Assembly: GCF_030272615.1 (NCBI RefSeq)
Contig: NC_081410.1
Coordinates: 501,978,442 to 502,042,441, forward strand
Reading direction: 5' to 3'
Source of the DNA: Cryptomeria japonica
Lineage: Eukaryota > Streptophyta > Pinopsida > Cupressales > Cupressaceae
Length of the DNA: 64,000 nucleotides
Positions within the stretch are counted from its first letter, which is position 1. Every line of letters begins with the position of its first letter. The notes beneath the pieces were generated by a model. It saw only the letters and a program-made list of their open reading frames with translations, was not told where the DNA came from and made no database searches. Both the position numbers and the translations under genes were made by a program. Below, in pieces: positions 33,718-44,778 of this stretch.

Positions 33718-36038
33718 CCATAAGGGGTTGTATGTTGTCCTTAGGGGTCATGTGGTGTCCCATGACCGATTAGGACACCATATGACCCATAATGACAGAA
33801 TTTGGTGTCTTAAGGGGTCGTATGGTGTCCTAAGGGGTCGTACGATACAATATGACCCCTTAGGACACCATACGACACATAACGACCCAATATGGTGTCT
33901 TAAGGGGTAATATGGTGTGTTAAGGGGTTGTAGGACACAATATGGCCCCTATGGACACCATATGACTCATAACGACCCAATATGGTGTCATAAGGGGTTG
34001 TATGTTGTCCTCAGGGGTCATATTGTGTCCCATGGCCCATTAGGACATAATATGACCCCTTAGGACACCATAGGACCCATAACGACCCAATATGGTGTCT
34101 TAAGGGGTCATATGGTATCCTAAGGGGTCATAGGACATAATATGACCCCTTAAGACACCATAAGACCATAATGACCCAATATGGCATCATAACGGGTTGT
34201 ATGTTGTCCTTAGGGGTCATATTGTGTCCTACGACCCCTTAGGACACTATATGACCCCTAACGACACAATTTGGTGTCTTAAGGGGTCATATCATGTCCT
34301 AAGGGGTTGTAGGACACAATATGACCCCTATGGACACCATACGACCCATAATGACCTAATATAGTGTCTTAAGGGGTCGTATGTCGTCCTTAGGGGTCAT
34401 ATGGTGTTCCATGACCTGTCAAGACACAATAAGACCCACAATGATACAATTTGGTGTCTTAAGGGGTTATATGGTGTCCTAAGGGGTCGTAGGACAACAT
34501 ATGACCCCTATAGATAGCATAGGATCCATAACAACACAATATGGTGTCATAAGAGGTCGTATGTTGTCCTTAGGATTCATATGGTGTCCCATGTTCCCTT
34601 AGGTCACCATATGACCCATAACGACACAATTTGGTGTCTTAAGGGGTCATATTGTGCCCTAAGGGGTCGTAGGACACAATATGACCCCTTAGGACACCAT
34701 ATGTCATATGTTTTCCTTAGGGATCATATGGTGTCCCATGACCCCTTAGGACACCATATGACCCATAATGACACAATTTGGTGTCTGAAGGGGTCATACG
34801 GTGTCCTAAGGGGTTGTAGAACAGAATAGGACCCCTTAGGACACCATATGACCCCTTAAGACAATAGATTATGTCGTTAGGGGTCATATGGTGTCCTAAG
34901 GGGTCGTAGGACACAATATGACCCCTTAGGACACCATAGGACCCATAACAACCCAATATGGTGTCATAAGGGGTTGTATGTTGTCCTTAGGGGCCATATT
35001 GTGTCCCATTACCCATTAGGACACAATATGACCCATAAAAACACAATTTGGTGCCTTAAGGGGTCATATGGTGTCTTAAGGGGTCGTAGGACACAATATG
35101 ACCCCTATGAACACCATAGGATCCATAACGACACAATATGCTATCATAAGAGGTCATATAATGACCTAAGGGATCATATGGTGTCCCATGACCCCTTAGG
35201 AAACCATATGACCCATTATGACATAATTTGGTGTCTTAAGCAGTCATATGGTATCCTAAGGGGTTGTAGGACACAATATGATCCCTTAGGACACCATATG
35301 ACACCTAACAACACCATATGGTGTCATAAGGGGTTGTATGTTGTCCTTAGGGGTCATATAGTGTCCCTTAGGATATCATACGACCCATATCAACACAATT
35401 TAGTGTCTTAAGGGGTCGTAGGACATAATATGACCCCTTAGGACACCATATGACTCGTTAAGACAACAAAATTTCTTGTTAGGGGTCATATGGTGTCCTA
35501 AGGGGTCATAGGACACAATATGACCCCTTAGGACACCATAGGACCCATAACGACCCAATATGGTGTCATAATGGGTCGTATGTTGTCCTTAGGGGTCATA
35601 TGGTGTCCCATGACCTCTTAGGACACAATATGACCCATAACGACACAATTTGGTGTCTTAAGGGGTCATATGGTGTCTGAAGGGGCATAGGACACAATAG
35701 GACCCCTTAGGACACCATAGGCCCCATAGCAACCCAATATGGTGGCTTAAGGGGTCATATAGTGTTCTGAGGGGTTGTAGGAAACAATATGACCACTTAG
35801 GATAGTAAATGATGCCTAACGACACCATATGGTGTCAGAAGGGGTCATATGACCCATAACAACACCGTATAGAGTTGTAAAGGGTCATATTGTGTCATAA
35901 GGGGTCATATAACATAATATGACCCCTTAGAATAGAATATGACCCATAATGACACAATCTGGTGTCTTAAGGGGTTATATGGTGTCCTAAGGGCTTATAG
36001 GACATAATATAACCCCTTAGGACACCATAGGACCCATA
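33718..36038. repeat. Nested palindromic tandem array, about 90-bp unit and about 180-bp dimer
   Basis: The array is built from a word of about 22 bases (ggggtcatatggtgtcctaa) and its reverse complement. Two forward and two inverted copies make a unit of about 90 bases. The landmark before each gtgtc recurs near 33799, 33887, 33976, 34088, 34179, 34268, 34357, 34449, 34539 and 34629, and on to about 35838. From about 34449 units mostly alternate between an attt/ctta type and an atat/cata type, giving a dimer of about 180 bases. Because 90 is a multiple of three, 30-residue repetitive open frames exist on both strands (for example 34974-35411). They have no homology or coding signature and are not called as genes. 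Confidence 0.9.
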
Positions 36039-36148
36039 ATCTCTCTCTCCCTCTCCCCTAATATCTCTATCTCTCTCTCCCTTCCTTCTCCCCATCTCTC
36101 TCCCTTAACCCTCCCCATCTCTCTCTCTCTCTCTCTCTCTCTCCCCCT
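36039..36148. repeat. Pyrimidine (CT/C) tract, right border of satellite
   Basis: About 110 bases of almost pure pyrimidine, including ctctcccctaatatctct, the inverse of words in the left GA tract. The two tracts therefore form arms of an inverted repeat around the satellite. Confidence 0.9.
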
Positions 36149-37028
36149 AATATCATATACTAATTTATTTATAAATTAATATATTAATAAACAATAGATT
36201 AATTATGTGCAAATTTAGTTAGTGAATTTTCTTATTAAAAGCGGATATCTGATTTTTGTTGTACAGTTTTCAAATTTCAAATTTTGGCTCAAGAATGCTT
36301 TGGGATTTGTCTTGGAAGTGACAAGCCTGGAAAGTCAACTGAAAAAATGTTTTTTTCAATATTCCTTGATTTTCTAGACTTTATACTAGTGGCTAACAAC
36401 TTTTTTTGTAGCCAAAATTGATAAAACAAAAAGGGCTTTTTAAGGACGTTCTTTCAAACGGTATAACATTTTTTGAATTTGAAACAATAGTCCTAATTGA
36501 TATAAATGATTGAAAAACACTCATAACTTTCAAATGGTATAACATTTTTCTAATTTGAAACATGCATCACATCCTATGCTTCATCTCATATAGGGAAAAA
36601 TAAAAGAAAAATTTAATTTCATAAGGTTTTGACCAAGTTAAGGTGGTCAAACGTAGGAGTTTCTGAAAAGTTGTAGTAAAAAATTCAAAAATAATTATTT
36701 ACTTTATGAAAATTATAAAAAAATATGTGTCACATCCAGACATGAGTCTAATACCTATATTATAAATAATAAAAAAAAATATTATGAGTTGATTGTGATT
36801 AGGGTGGTCAGACATACGTCTACTTCTTATCTTTTTCTTGAAATTTTAGTACCACTGCATTGAAATTTGAAATTTTCATCAAATAGGATTTTTTTTTTCA
36901 AAAAACAACTAGTATCTTAGAAACTAAATTCAATTTTCTATGGATTCTCTTCTTTACATATTTTAAAAATAATGTTGAGAACTTATTCAAATTTTCATGT
37001 CAAGTTGCATAACTCTGATTTTCTAATA
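36149..37028. other. AT-rich unique part of the DNA element
   Basis: Contains one cggatatctg word at 36242, and near 36335 a gtcaactg word whose complement also occurs in the left arm near 32880. Otherwise there is no coding homology. Confidence 0.45.
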
Positions 37029-37081
37029 TTTCATTGCCACTTAAGGGATTGTTTTGGCACACCATGATCTTGCACATACCC
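37029..37081 (-). repeat. Right terminal inverted repeat
   Basis: Inverse of 32796-32840, with an extra aatccctta segment between gccaaaa and agtggcaatg. Confidence 0.75.
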
Positions 37082-37425
37082 CAAATACTCAACAAGTTTG
37101 GGAACAATGCATATGAAATCCAATTACCTTCAGACATAGGTATATCCCCAATCTTTAATGTTGCAGATTTGACACCATTCAAAGGTACAGGGCAGTAAGA
37201 TGGTACATTCCTAGTGGAAGATGTTGTAGACATACTGAAGGACTTTCCAAGTAAAGGGCCACCCAAACTTGAAAGGATATTGGACACCACGATTGTGAAG
37301 AAGAATAGGAATAAGGTCTACAAAAAATCCCTTGTCAAGTGGCAAGGACTCCCTGAGGCAGATGCAGTATGGATGGATGAAGACTAGATGAAGAAACATG
37401 GGACTACATTGTAGGAACTCATCTC
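37082..37425 (+). pseudogene. Gypsy integrase C-terminus and chromodomain-like tail
   Basis: Resumes the integrase frame interrupted at 32791: NKFGNNAYEIQLPSDIGISP, then NVADLTPFKG (the GPY/F-type C-terminal module). After a stop near 37198 it continues with PPKLERILDTTIVKKNRNK and SLVKWQGLPEADAVW, which matches the P-x-x-I-L-x-x-R...LVKWxGxP..xxTWE pattern of chromodomains in plant chromoviruses. There the domain directs integration to particular chromatin. A stop at 37387 truncates the end. Confidence 0.8.
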
Positions 37426-37445
37426 AAGTGGACTTGAGATTCAAA

Positions 37446-37458
37446 CCCTGGGGGAGTA
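37446..37458 (+). other. Polypurine tract
   Basis: ccctgggggagta ends exactly at the 3' LTR start TAGTGCAGGA. Confidence 0.75.
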
Positions 37459-39012
37459 TAGTGCAGGAGAACCCAAAGAAACAAATGAAGCCTAAAAGAT
37501 TCTAATATCACCCATGAGGTGAAACTAATCATATGTAGTAGGTTGATACGTTTGTGAGTCAATAAGACCCAATTGATGTAAGGCATTGTCATGGTTACAT
37601 TTTTATAAGCTACCATGGACAAATGACCATGTGGGTCATTAGGAGTCTAGGAATGAGTCACGAAAATAAATATTGGTCTTAGAAACATCATACCAATCCT
37701 TGGAATAGGGAGAATACACCTTGGAGTCACCAAATTTAAAAAGTGCAAGTTGACAACTTTTGTTGTCATTGCAAAATATTGTAAAAAGGTGTATCTAATC
37801 CTCCAACGGTTCCAAAGTTTGAAAAGTGGTTGGAAACCATTAGGAAGGATATATTATGCCCACTTGGATCAATTCCAGGGTTGTTGTTGAAGTGGAACTG
37901 AAATTGGTAATGTTTTGGAGTTTGGAGCAATATAATATATTTGTAGTTTCTTTAAATTCTACGTGTTTGATGTTCATTTCTGACCGGTATGGATTGGTGG
38001 ATTCCTAAAAATAATTGGATGAGTTATGGAAGTCTCTTACCTTTCACTTGAATAAATTTTGAGGTCTTCTAACAATCGGGTTGTAGAGATCCATCAAAAT
38101 CTAACTGGACTGGTTGCAAACCCTGTCGGCAACTAGGGTTTCACTATAAAGATGCCCTTAATCTGATATTTTAACTAGAGGAAAAAAAAACTATGGGAAA
38201 ATGTTAGAGGGACCATTTTACAATAATATTTTGGTGTTGTCTTGCAAGGATTCTCTAAGCCTGAAGAGATTGAATTGACCCTAGGCGAGCATCTCTATGT
38301 GACTGCTTGAACTGTAGAAGTCAAAACCACTTGCAGTAGACAAAGAAAATGGGATCAAGTCCTAAAACCTTGGATTTTGTGATTTGATACCTTATACCAC
38401 CTTCCAGAAGTGTTGGTTTGGTCAGGGGACTAAGACAAGGGGTTCTTGCTTTGTAAATTAGTCCTAATTGGCTTAATTAGGTCTAGAAGGACAATAAGGA
38501 TATAGACCTTTCAAACTTGGGGCTAAGGTTTAAGCCTTTGGGGAATTGTGTAACTTGATAAAGGGTATCTGAATTTTCCCTTAGTTTGTCTTGTCCTTTG
38601 TAATTTTATTGAGTTGTGTGTGGAGAACTCAACAGGTAGGGCTGTTAGTCAACCGGTAGGGCTACTAGACAAATAGGATAGTTGTGAGACACGTACCCCC
38701 TAACACATTTGGTACTCAGATCTTATGGATGTTTTATATTGGTTGGAACACCAATAGATAAAATCCAATAGGTTTCCATCCCACTAGTACCGGAAGATGG
38801 TCTGCCATTCACATAAGGGTAGAGTGTTTTGATCCAACTGTTATTGGAAGGTACTAATCCAGTATGGATCCAGTCACACAAATTGTTGTGTGAGTTGAGT
38901 ACTTGGTAGGTTTTTTGTTTGACACCTTGAACAAACAAAACAACTTGATTTAGACATAGTAGTTGTGGGTGAGAGAAGGTTATCACCTTGTTTGTTTCCT
39001 AGCTCTGTATCA
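37459..39012 (+). repeat. 3' LTR of Gypsy 26915-39012
   Basis: 1554 bases, ending TCTGTATCA, aligned throughout with 26915-28478. Confidence 0.9.
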
Positions 39013-39017
39013 CATTC

Positions 39018-39531
39018 ATAGGTGTCAGCTAATCCAAAATACCCAAAATCTTAGAGCATTATACTAAGGACCTAAGGTGCCATCTACTAAGATGATGAGG
39101 CCAAAATATCTTACCTCCATCTAAAATAACTCACACTTGGCCAAGTTTCCATAAAGCTAATGGTCACGAACATTGCAAAACCTGATGCAAGTGAACCTCA
39201 TGTTCCTCCACTAACCTTAAATAGCCAAAATGTCATCAAAAAATAATAGGAAAAATTGGTTAGAGTAGGTGTGAAACACTCCATTGATCAAACACATGAA
39301 AATAGATGGAGCATTAGTTAACCCAAATTGGAGCACTATGAACTCATAGTGCCTATAACGAGTGTGAAAAATTGTTTGATGAATATCAACCTCATGAATG
39401 CAAAGATGATAGTACCTTGACTTGATTTGACGCCCTGCCAAAATACCCTCACTGCAAGAAAAGTGAGGAAGGAATGCATGAAACTTGTGCTTAGTGCAAA
39501 CATTAACACAAACAAAAACTACCCTAATCAA
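39018..39531 (-). pseudogene. Older Gypsy reverse transcriptase remnant, upstream half
   Basis: A minus-strand frame contains RQIKSRYYHLCIHEVDI, then [30 protein letters not shown] and the catalytic FFDD (39243-39232) followed by ILAI and a stop. Another frame to the left continues with LAYGNLAKCELF and EVRYFGLII. This is the palm and start of thumb of a Gypsy RT. It is cut at 39013-39017 by the target-site duplication of the + strand Gypsy; the rest lies at 26700-26914. Confidence 0.75.
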
Positions 39532-41456
39532 GTTTCATTAACATTGATTATATCAACATTCATGAGGAATGTTCAATAAATAATTTACATAATTACATTT
39601 CTTTGATCCCAATATACATAAATTAGGAGAAATTCAAAGTATAAGAGAGAAAGGGATAAAGTGGAATCGATATTAATCCTTGAAGCCAAGATCTTCAATT
39701 TTGAATAAATGAGGTACTTTCCACTCGACCATGTGGAACTTGAAGTTTCAATCACCATGCTCATGGAGATAGTCACAAAGCCAATACACTCAAATAATGA
39801 AAACACATGGGGATAGGTAGTCTTATACACACACTATACATGGAGTATGCACATCAAACATGATCATAAAGCAATATCAAGATAGAGATGATTACAACAT
39901 ATTCTTGATATTACTCAATATACATTATTAATTAGATGCTAGAGTGCAAGCATTGGGAATGACATCTATTGTGCGCAAAGGGATGACATCATCCAAAACT
40001 GGACATCCTCTCATACTAATAAAAATGTGTGGTTATACAAGTCCAATAGTCCACAAGAAAACATATCTTCCCATGTCATCCTTAGCCTATACAAATGCTC
40101 AAGTAATGCAACATGTATCCAATCATCTTATTAAAGTTTTACCTAAGTTTTAATTAAATTATCACTTGATTATGAGACTCCCTACATCATGATTGCCAAC
40201 ATGTGAATTTTGGACTAGGGACACAATTGGGAGCCACTTCTTAGAACCAATCTAGTAGCTAATCTTGAGGCTTATCCCATTCTACATGAACAAAAAATCA
40301 ATACAAAACCACAATGCAATATCATAATTCCCTACTATTCACCTACTATGCTAAATTGATCAATCATCAATAAAATCATTAGAATAGATCCTTATTGATC
40401 CAATTTTAAAATTCCATATATTTTTTCCATCATTCCACATCATAATATATCATACAATATCATAGATTTCATTTATTTCTCTTTTGTAAACATTCCCCAA
40501 AAACCAAGAAATAGTGCATCCACAATGAAAATAGCTTGATGAACACTAAAATTTAAATTAAAATATCAAAAATCTAAAGATATCATATTGATTCTTATTT
40601 ACCCAATACTATATTTTCACACTCAATTTCATAATTTTCCCATTCAATTATAATTTTGACATGGCAACATTACTATATGCAATTTTATAAAAATCATCTC
40701 ACAACTAATGATTCACTTATTAAAATGAAATGCCTTGAATAAGATAAATTTTCCTAATGCGAATATAATTCATTTACATTCATTAAAATACCAAAATGAC
40801 GAAGAAATTAGGAAATAATGAAGTTTGCACTTCTCATATGCACTAATTTTGAAAAGTGAATCTCTCAAAAAACTTGAAAAAGAAATCTTTAAATCCAAAG
40901 AGTAACAAGATCATGAACACATTCCTAATCTAAGACATGTAAGATTGCCCACAAAAATTCTCCTATCATTTTCCCCTCAAATCTCCAAATGAAAGTTTCA
41001 GTATAGTAGGGTTCTAAGTAGTCCACATTCAAAGCATAAAACTTTATTGGTTAGCAAAAAGTGGATAATAGGTTTTTTTCAAACATTACCAATTGTGATA
41101 GAAAAGGTATAAATTGATAAACATATAGGAGATTGCCATCAATAAGCTATGATGGGTAAGGCTTATTGATATTTTTGCTAGTGTGCTATGTTTAGTTAAC
41201 CACCATTAGGGTACACTTAGACCTATGAGACTAGGTGAAGTTGTTACCTAATACCTACATCACTCAAAAAACATCAAGTGTACCCATACATATATATCCT
41301 AATCAAAGCACATACATATTCCCTAACTGTTGTTAACACAATACCACAATCAGTCATATGGACATAACATGTATAATCAACTAAAATGATAAGAATATTA
41401 AAAACCATACTATCAAAATTTTATAACTATATTCATGGGTGCAATGCATGAATACC

Positions 41457-41489
<33 letters not shown>

Positions 41490-42794
41490 TCTCATGGTGA
41501 TTATTTATTTACTTTGACATGAGGGTGCACGTTGCCTATTCATTTTAGAGAATTAATCATTAGGGTCAAAGATCACCTGCAAACTTCATTTGGATGAAAT
41601 AACACGACATCTAGCAAATAAAAAGGATTCGTATATACATTTTTTCTATTGTATCTTCAAGCTTGTTTAAGTATGTTAGATTGGTCTATGGGCTTGACTA
41701 AGTTAAAATGATATAAATATACTCACTTTCCTCTCCTAATAGAATTGATTTGAATGGCCATTTTAGCATCATGATGCATAGATATCAGAGGTAGTAAAAT
41801 TTGAAAGATCATGAGTACAAATTTAAATTCCATAAAAGAAGATCAAACCCATATGAACAAGGTCAAAGTTATAATTATGAAAATTTAAACTAATAGTGCA
41901 CAATTGAGTCAAAAAGGAGAAAAAATAATTTCATTGTTTGTTGGAATTCCAATATTAGACATATAATAGAAAAAATCAAAATTGAATTACTAAGCGCAAA
42001 GAACAACAAACTTCATTATATCACATTTGAAACCAAGTACTCTAATTCTTCTTTACCAATTTAATTATATACTTATGTAATGTTTCATAATTAAGCTCTA
42101 TTTTTTATAATTATCAAATTACAATTTTTTATTTGTATTGATTTATTCTAGATATCGATGAACCATTCAAAGATATGTGAAATTAAGAGCCTAGCACTAC
42201 CCCTTCATATAAAAAACATTAAATATAAGATGAGATACTTTATCAAATCCATTTCTATTTTGTTTTTCGGTGCCACTTAGAATTCTATGATGTTTTAAAA
42301 AGCAAATAAGCTTCCCTCAATGGAGAGCAACATTACTCATTCAGATTAGCTTATCATTTTTTTTGGATGCCAATCTTTAACATCCATTCCTAATGGGCTT
42401 CTAGGATTATTAAAACAAAATAAGAAATTTCAAGAAGTGTCTTTCAAATAAAAAACTATATTTTGATAGTCTTGTAGAAGATAGATACAAAATTATGAGC
42501 AACCCTTGTAAGACATATCATAATACACATATAATAAATAATGTTTCTTTTGTGAAAATTTCTCAAGTATATATATCAAACTTTATTTATGGTGGACAAT
42601 CTTATCAATTACATCATTGCGTCTTAATTGAAACAACTCATAATAAACTATTTCAACTAGATACACAATTACTGCATAACAACATATCTCACTCAACTAC
42701 ACAATTGCTCCATACCGAGCTATATCAATGAAGCACATAGATTTCTCCTTTATTGCAACGACTAGTTGCTTATAATAAGTTCATACATAAAGAG
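39532..42794. other. AT-rich spacer with a GA microsatellite
   Basis: No coding homology on either strand. The only notable object is a (GA)n run of about 14 units at 41462-41489. Confidence 0.5.
41462..41489. repeat. (AG)n microsatellite
   Basis: Perfect dinucleotide run of about 14 units. Confidence 0.95.
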
Positions 42795-42844
42795 CCTTCT
42801 CATAATTATTATTGACAGAATGTCTGATACGAATGACTCGCTAA
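42795..42844 (-). terminator. Possible polyadenylation region of the STIG1-like gene
   Basis: Downstream of the stop on the minus strand, the sequence around 42819-42806 reads gtcaataataatta, an AATAAT-rich near-upstream element. Suggestive only. Confidence 0.3.
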
Positions 42845-43264
42845 CTAAGCATAAGAACACATCCCATAACCACATTTTTGTTTATTACCACAGCTTACAT
42901 TGCAACCCCCACAGTTGCGTTTATTTGTTGTGACATTGACACACTTACCATTACAGCAAGCATATCCGAAGGTACAAAAGGTGCCACAAGAGCCACAATG
43001 GTAGTTATCTGTTAGCACATTAAAACAACGTTTGCCACAGCACATCGATTTTACCTTACCTGCAATATCATTCTTCTTACAGACATTAGTGTAGCCATTA
43101 CAAGAAACACCCTTAGAAGGCACCTTTTCTCTAAGAAAACTGCTCATTAACTCCCTCCTTGAATATGGCTCTGTCATTTCACCCTCTACATCACTTATTA
43201 TCATCGTAAAAACTACAATCATAAGAAAAACAATTGCTCCATACCTTAAACCCAACTGGGCCAT
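42845..43264 (-). CDS. STIG1-like secreted cysteine-rich protein
   Basis: 139 residues from the ATG at 43264; the frame is open further upstream to 43273 but without an ATG. Residues 1-28 (MAQLGLRYGAIVFLMIVVFT and on to about VEG) are a signal peptide, so the product is secreted. A short pro-region (about 29-55, SRRELMSSFLREK) leads to a cysteine-rich C-terminal domain with the STIG1 pattern: CCGKRCFNVLTDNYHCGSCG, then C-x5-CCNGKCVNVTTNKRNCGGC and the terminal C-GYGMCSYA. STIG1-family peptides are plant apoplastic proteins; the tobacco and tomato members act in stigma exudate and pollen-tube growth, while other members have varied expression. The frame is intact and single-exon, as is usual in the family. 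N-V-T sites allow N-glycosylation. It lies isolated between TE blocks, so it is probably a real surviving gene; expression cannot be judged here. Confidence 0.9.
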   Translation of the reverse strand: MAQLGLRYGAIVFLMIVVFTMIISDVEGEMTEPYSRRELMSSFLREKVPSKGVSCNGYTNVCKKNDIAGKVKSMCCGKRCFNVLTDNYHCGSCGTFCTFGYACCNGKCVNVTTNKRNCGGCNVSCGNKQKCGYGMCSYA

Positions 43265-43379
43265 GATATACAATGTATCTAACTCTGGTTAAGTAGGAAA
43301 AGATAGGTTTTGTATTGAAGCGAGCTCACAATTGTTGAGGTCGATTCAATACTGAAGAGCAACACCATGAACTGGCTTT

Positions 43380-43388
43380 CTTATAATA
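43380..43388 (-). promoter_or_regulatory. Candidate TATA box of the STIG1-like gene
   Basis: Minus strand reads TATTATAAG about 115-125 bases before the ATG, giving a plausible leader of about 85-95 bases. Confidence 0.4.
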
Positions 43389-44773
43389 CTATGACTTCTC
43401 TTTCTGAAGAAGTGCATATCCCAGCTCTTCCGGGAGAATCTGCTACTTTTCTTTCTAATGCTGTAAAAATCTCGTTTGCTTCTGTATTCAGCTTGTGGAT
43501 TAAGCGCATTGGAAGGATGGACTGTGTAATGAAATAATAATTGTATGGTGGTGGTCAAGAGTAAGATAAAAGAGCAAATAAAGTAGGATTTCGTGGGCCT
43601 ATCTTTTAGGGCTGGACAACCATTTTCTCAAAGGAAAGCACGACACACCAATACCGAGATAAAGGCTTGGTACGGTAATGCTTATTTCTTAGCCTGGCAA
43701 TTTGAGTTGCCCGTAAATGGTTCTTATTTTATCTTTTTATTTTTAAAATGTCGACCAAATTGGTGTCGTGAGCAAACAATGAAAGAGGGAAAATCCGATT
43801 CATGAGATACCAAGCCACCGGTGAGGCAAAGACACGTTAGAATTTATCACTGAGGTGTTCTCAATTATGCACATGCAATGGTGAAAATAGCGTACGCGTG
43901 CCCATTTTCCTTTCCTCGTTATTTGATTGAATGGTCTTTGTTGAGAGTTAGAAGTATAGAATTCAATTTTTATGGACTTTTGTTTTCTTTTTGATTTATG
44001 TGTTCTAATTGCTTTCAAGAGGCCTTTTTCTTAATCAACAAAATTAAAGTTACATCAGTTTATAATATAGGATAATCAATATCAAATTTCTTTTTGAATC
44101 AATTTTCTTTCAAAGTTGAACAGCTTCAATCATGGTTGTAGACGATTTCTGGGAGTTGTGGGCATAGCAATCTACTAGAGCATGATATCAGGGTGCCTAA
44201 TCTATGATTTCTTGTCTGTATTTTGAGACATCTAGAATTGAGGAGAATATTTGACTCATTCTAATGAAAAACAAGATCATCAATACTAAACAAAAGGATT
44301 TGTTTGCTTAAAATGTCATCATTAGATATTCTTTACATGCATTGAGATTATTTGGGTCTAGTATTTTCATTTGAGGAGGCATCATGTGTTTTTCTATTTA
44401 TCTTATTATTGTCATCATAGTAAAAGATAATTATGAGACTTAGTGACATGACATCCTTACACATCTCAAGTAACTAGATCTTTTTCTTTATTTGTATGGA
44501 CTCATACCTCAACCAACAATACCAAGGGGTATATCAACATGGACTATTATCATAAACCATGTTATAGGATTGATTTGTTCTAGTGTTGATCCTAAAACTA
44601 TGTGTGTAATGTCATAATTTGATTACGCTTGAACCTTTTGGACTCAACTTTGGGACATCCTTCAACACCCTCATATATCTCTATTCCTAGAGAATCTCGC
44701 AATAAATTCTATATCACGCTTACACATTCAAATTGTATACCCTTTGATGATGAGACTTTAGAGGAGCTTGAGC
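43389..44773. other. Upstream flank of the STIG1-like gene and spacer
   Basis: No recognised gene. The last part (44500-44773) continues beyond the inserted Gypsy at 51006 as one interrupted locus, but I cannot assign it. Confidence 0.4.
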
Positions 44774-44778
44774 ATATC
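44774..44778. repeat. Target-site duplication, left copy
   Basis: atatc, identical to 51001-51005. Confidence 0.8.

Larger units (their letters stand above)
32796..37081. mobile_element. Palindrome-rich DNA element with terminal inverted repeats, no transposase seen
   Basis: The ends are inverted copies: GGGTTAGTGCAAGATCATGG at 32796 and, on the other strand from 37081, GGGTATGTGCAAGATCATGG. Both are followed by G-rich bases, gccaaaa and further in agtggcaatg...aaa. It is flanked by caaa/caaa and interrupts a Gypsy integrase. Inside, in order: CGGATATCCG-type palindromes, a 400-base AT-rich palindromic stretch, more CGGATATCC words, a GA tract, a 2.3-kb nested palindromic satellite, an inverted CT tract, one more cggatatctg word, and about 850 bases of AT-rich sequence. 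No transposase-like protein is encoded on either strand. It resembles a foldback/MITE-like non-autonomous DNA transposon. The superfamily is unclear, as the 4-bp duplication and GGG termini do not fit hAT (8 bp) or Mutator (9 bp). Confidence 0.7.
26915..39012 (+). mobile_element. Ty3/Gypsy chromovirus-like LTR retrotransposon, interrupted by a DNA element
   Basis: LTRs at 26915-28478 and 37459-39012, a PBS at 28482 and a purine tract at 37446-37458 define a complete element. Domain order on the + strand is gag with zinc knuckle, protease, RT, RNase H, integrase (split at 32791/37082) and a chromodomain-like C-terminus. This order, with integrase after RNase H and a terminal chromodomain, is that of plant chromoviruses. 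The total length of 12.1 kb includes a 4.3-kb DNA element inside the integrase C-terminus. Without it the length, about 7.8 kb, is normal. Many stops, a loss of the RT catalytic Asp and divergent LTRs show it is old and inactive. Confidence 0.9.

Noticed and set aside
33728-35411. Repetitive open frames in the satellite as a possible repeat protein gene
   Set aside because: Frames occur on both strands simply because the unit is palindromic and a multiple of three; kept only as a low-level finding.
32941-36251. Repeated palindromes as a possible CRISPR-like array
   Set aside because: There are no unique spacers between regular direct repeats, and the context is a plant transposable element.
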